Assembly (NCBI GenBank): GCA_025350445.1
Contig: JANXXV010000447.1
Span: 1-5,001 of the forward strand
DNA length: 5,001 bases
Direction of reading: 5' to 3'
DNA from: Bryobacteraceae bacterium
GTDB taxonomy: Bacteria; Acidobacteriota; Terriglobia; Bryobacterales; Bryobacteraceae
Part shown: one piece after another, positions 4,988 to 5,001 of the stretch
Numbering within the stretch: position 1 is the first letter of the stretch
Layout of the letters: each line of letters begins with the position of its first letter
Notes under the pieces: model-generated
The model's database searches: none
Told to the model about the DNA's origin: nothing
Seen by the model: the letters and a program-made list of their open reading frames with translations, nothing else
Position numbers and translations under genes: made by a program

Positions 4988-5001
4988 GTACCACCCTTGA
5001 A

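Larger units (their letters stand above)
4885..5001 (-). mobile_element. Group II intron, 3' end (continues beyond the window)
   Basis: Read on the minus strand, the window's last 117 bases are the end of a self-splicing retroelement: J4/5, domain V (4987-4954), a linker (4953-4947), and a domain VI region. The intron's ribozyme core (domains I-III) and its reverse-transcriptase/maturase gene in domain IV would lie beyond 5001. The 3' splice site is placed after the C at 4885, where CTCGAC ends the intron; bacterial introns of this style commonly end in ACTCGAC and the group rule is an end in AY. A nearer end after the first domain VI hairpin would read CCCGGC and break that rule. Class and mobility cannot be judged from this piece. 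Confidence 0.8.

Overview
This 5-kb window looks like ordinary chromosome from a moderately GC-rich, free-living bacterium, followed by a worn accessory tail. Protein styles (the membrane-anchored CCG-domain iron-sulfur protein, a UDP-xylose synthase, and a peptidase remnant of a kind common in Acidobacteria) suggest an acidobacterium of the Solibacter/Bryobacter type. That placement is inferred from recalled sequence style, not from any search.

Layout. Bases 95-170 (minus) are tRNA-Lys(CUU) with an encoded CCA. Upstream of it, on the same strand, are a small YtxH-type membrane-anchored protein (278-622) and a large membrane-bound iron-sulfur oxidoreductase (725-2587). This oxidoreductase fuses a cytochrome-b-like membrane domain to an HdrD/GlpC-like part and probably links an electron donor such as an electron-transfer flavoprotein to the quinone pool. 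Only 37 bases separate it from the divergent gene for a UDP-glucuronate decarboxylase (2625-3557, plus), which starts at TTG behind a strong Shine-Dalgarno. That gene converges, over a 60-base gap holding a small bidirectional hairpin, on a DtxR/MntR-family metal-responsive regulator (3618-4274, minus, GTG start).

From 4275 to the end there is no intact gene. In order it holds: a short regulator promoter region; a collapsed M28-type peptidase pseudogene that keeps a piece of each end of the protein (about 4343-4660); a 103-base element closed by a 17-bp inverted repeat that can fold as a cloverleaf (4718-4820); a GC-rich terminator-like hairpin (4833-4856, plus); and the 3' end of a group II intron on the minus strand (about 4885 to beyond 5001). 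The intron's catalytic domain V is clear. Its domain VI region is unusual: two similar hairpins stand in tandem where one is expected.

The complete genes do not form an obvious pathway. The most interesting material is the intron 3' end with its doubled domain VI, the cloverleaf repeat, and the reduced peptidase gene. I see no defence system, CRISPR array or new multi-gene system.
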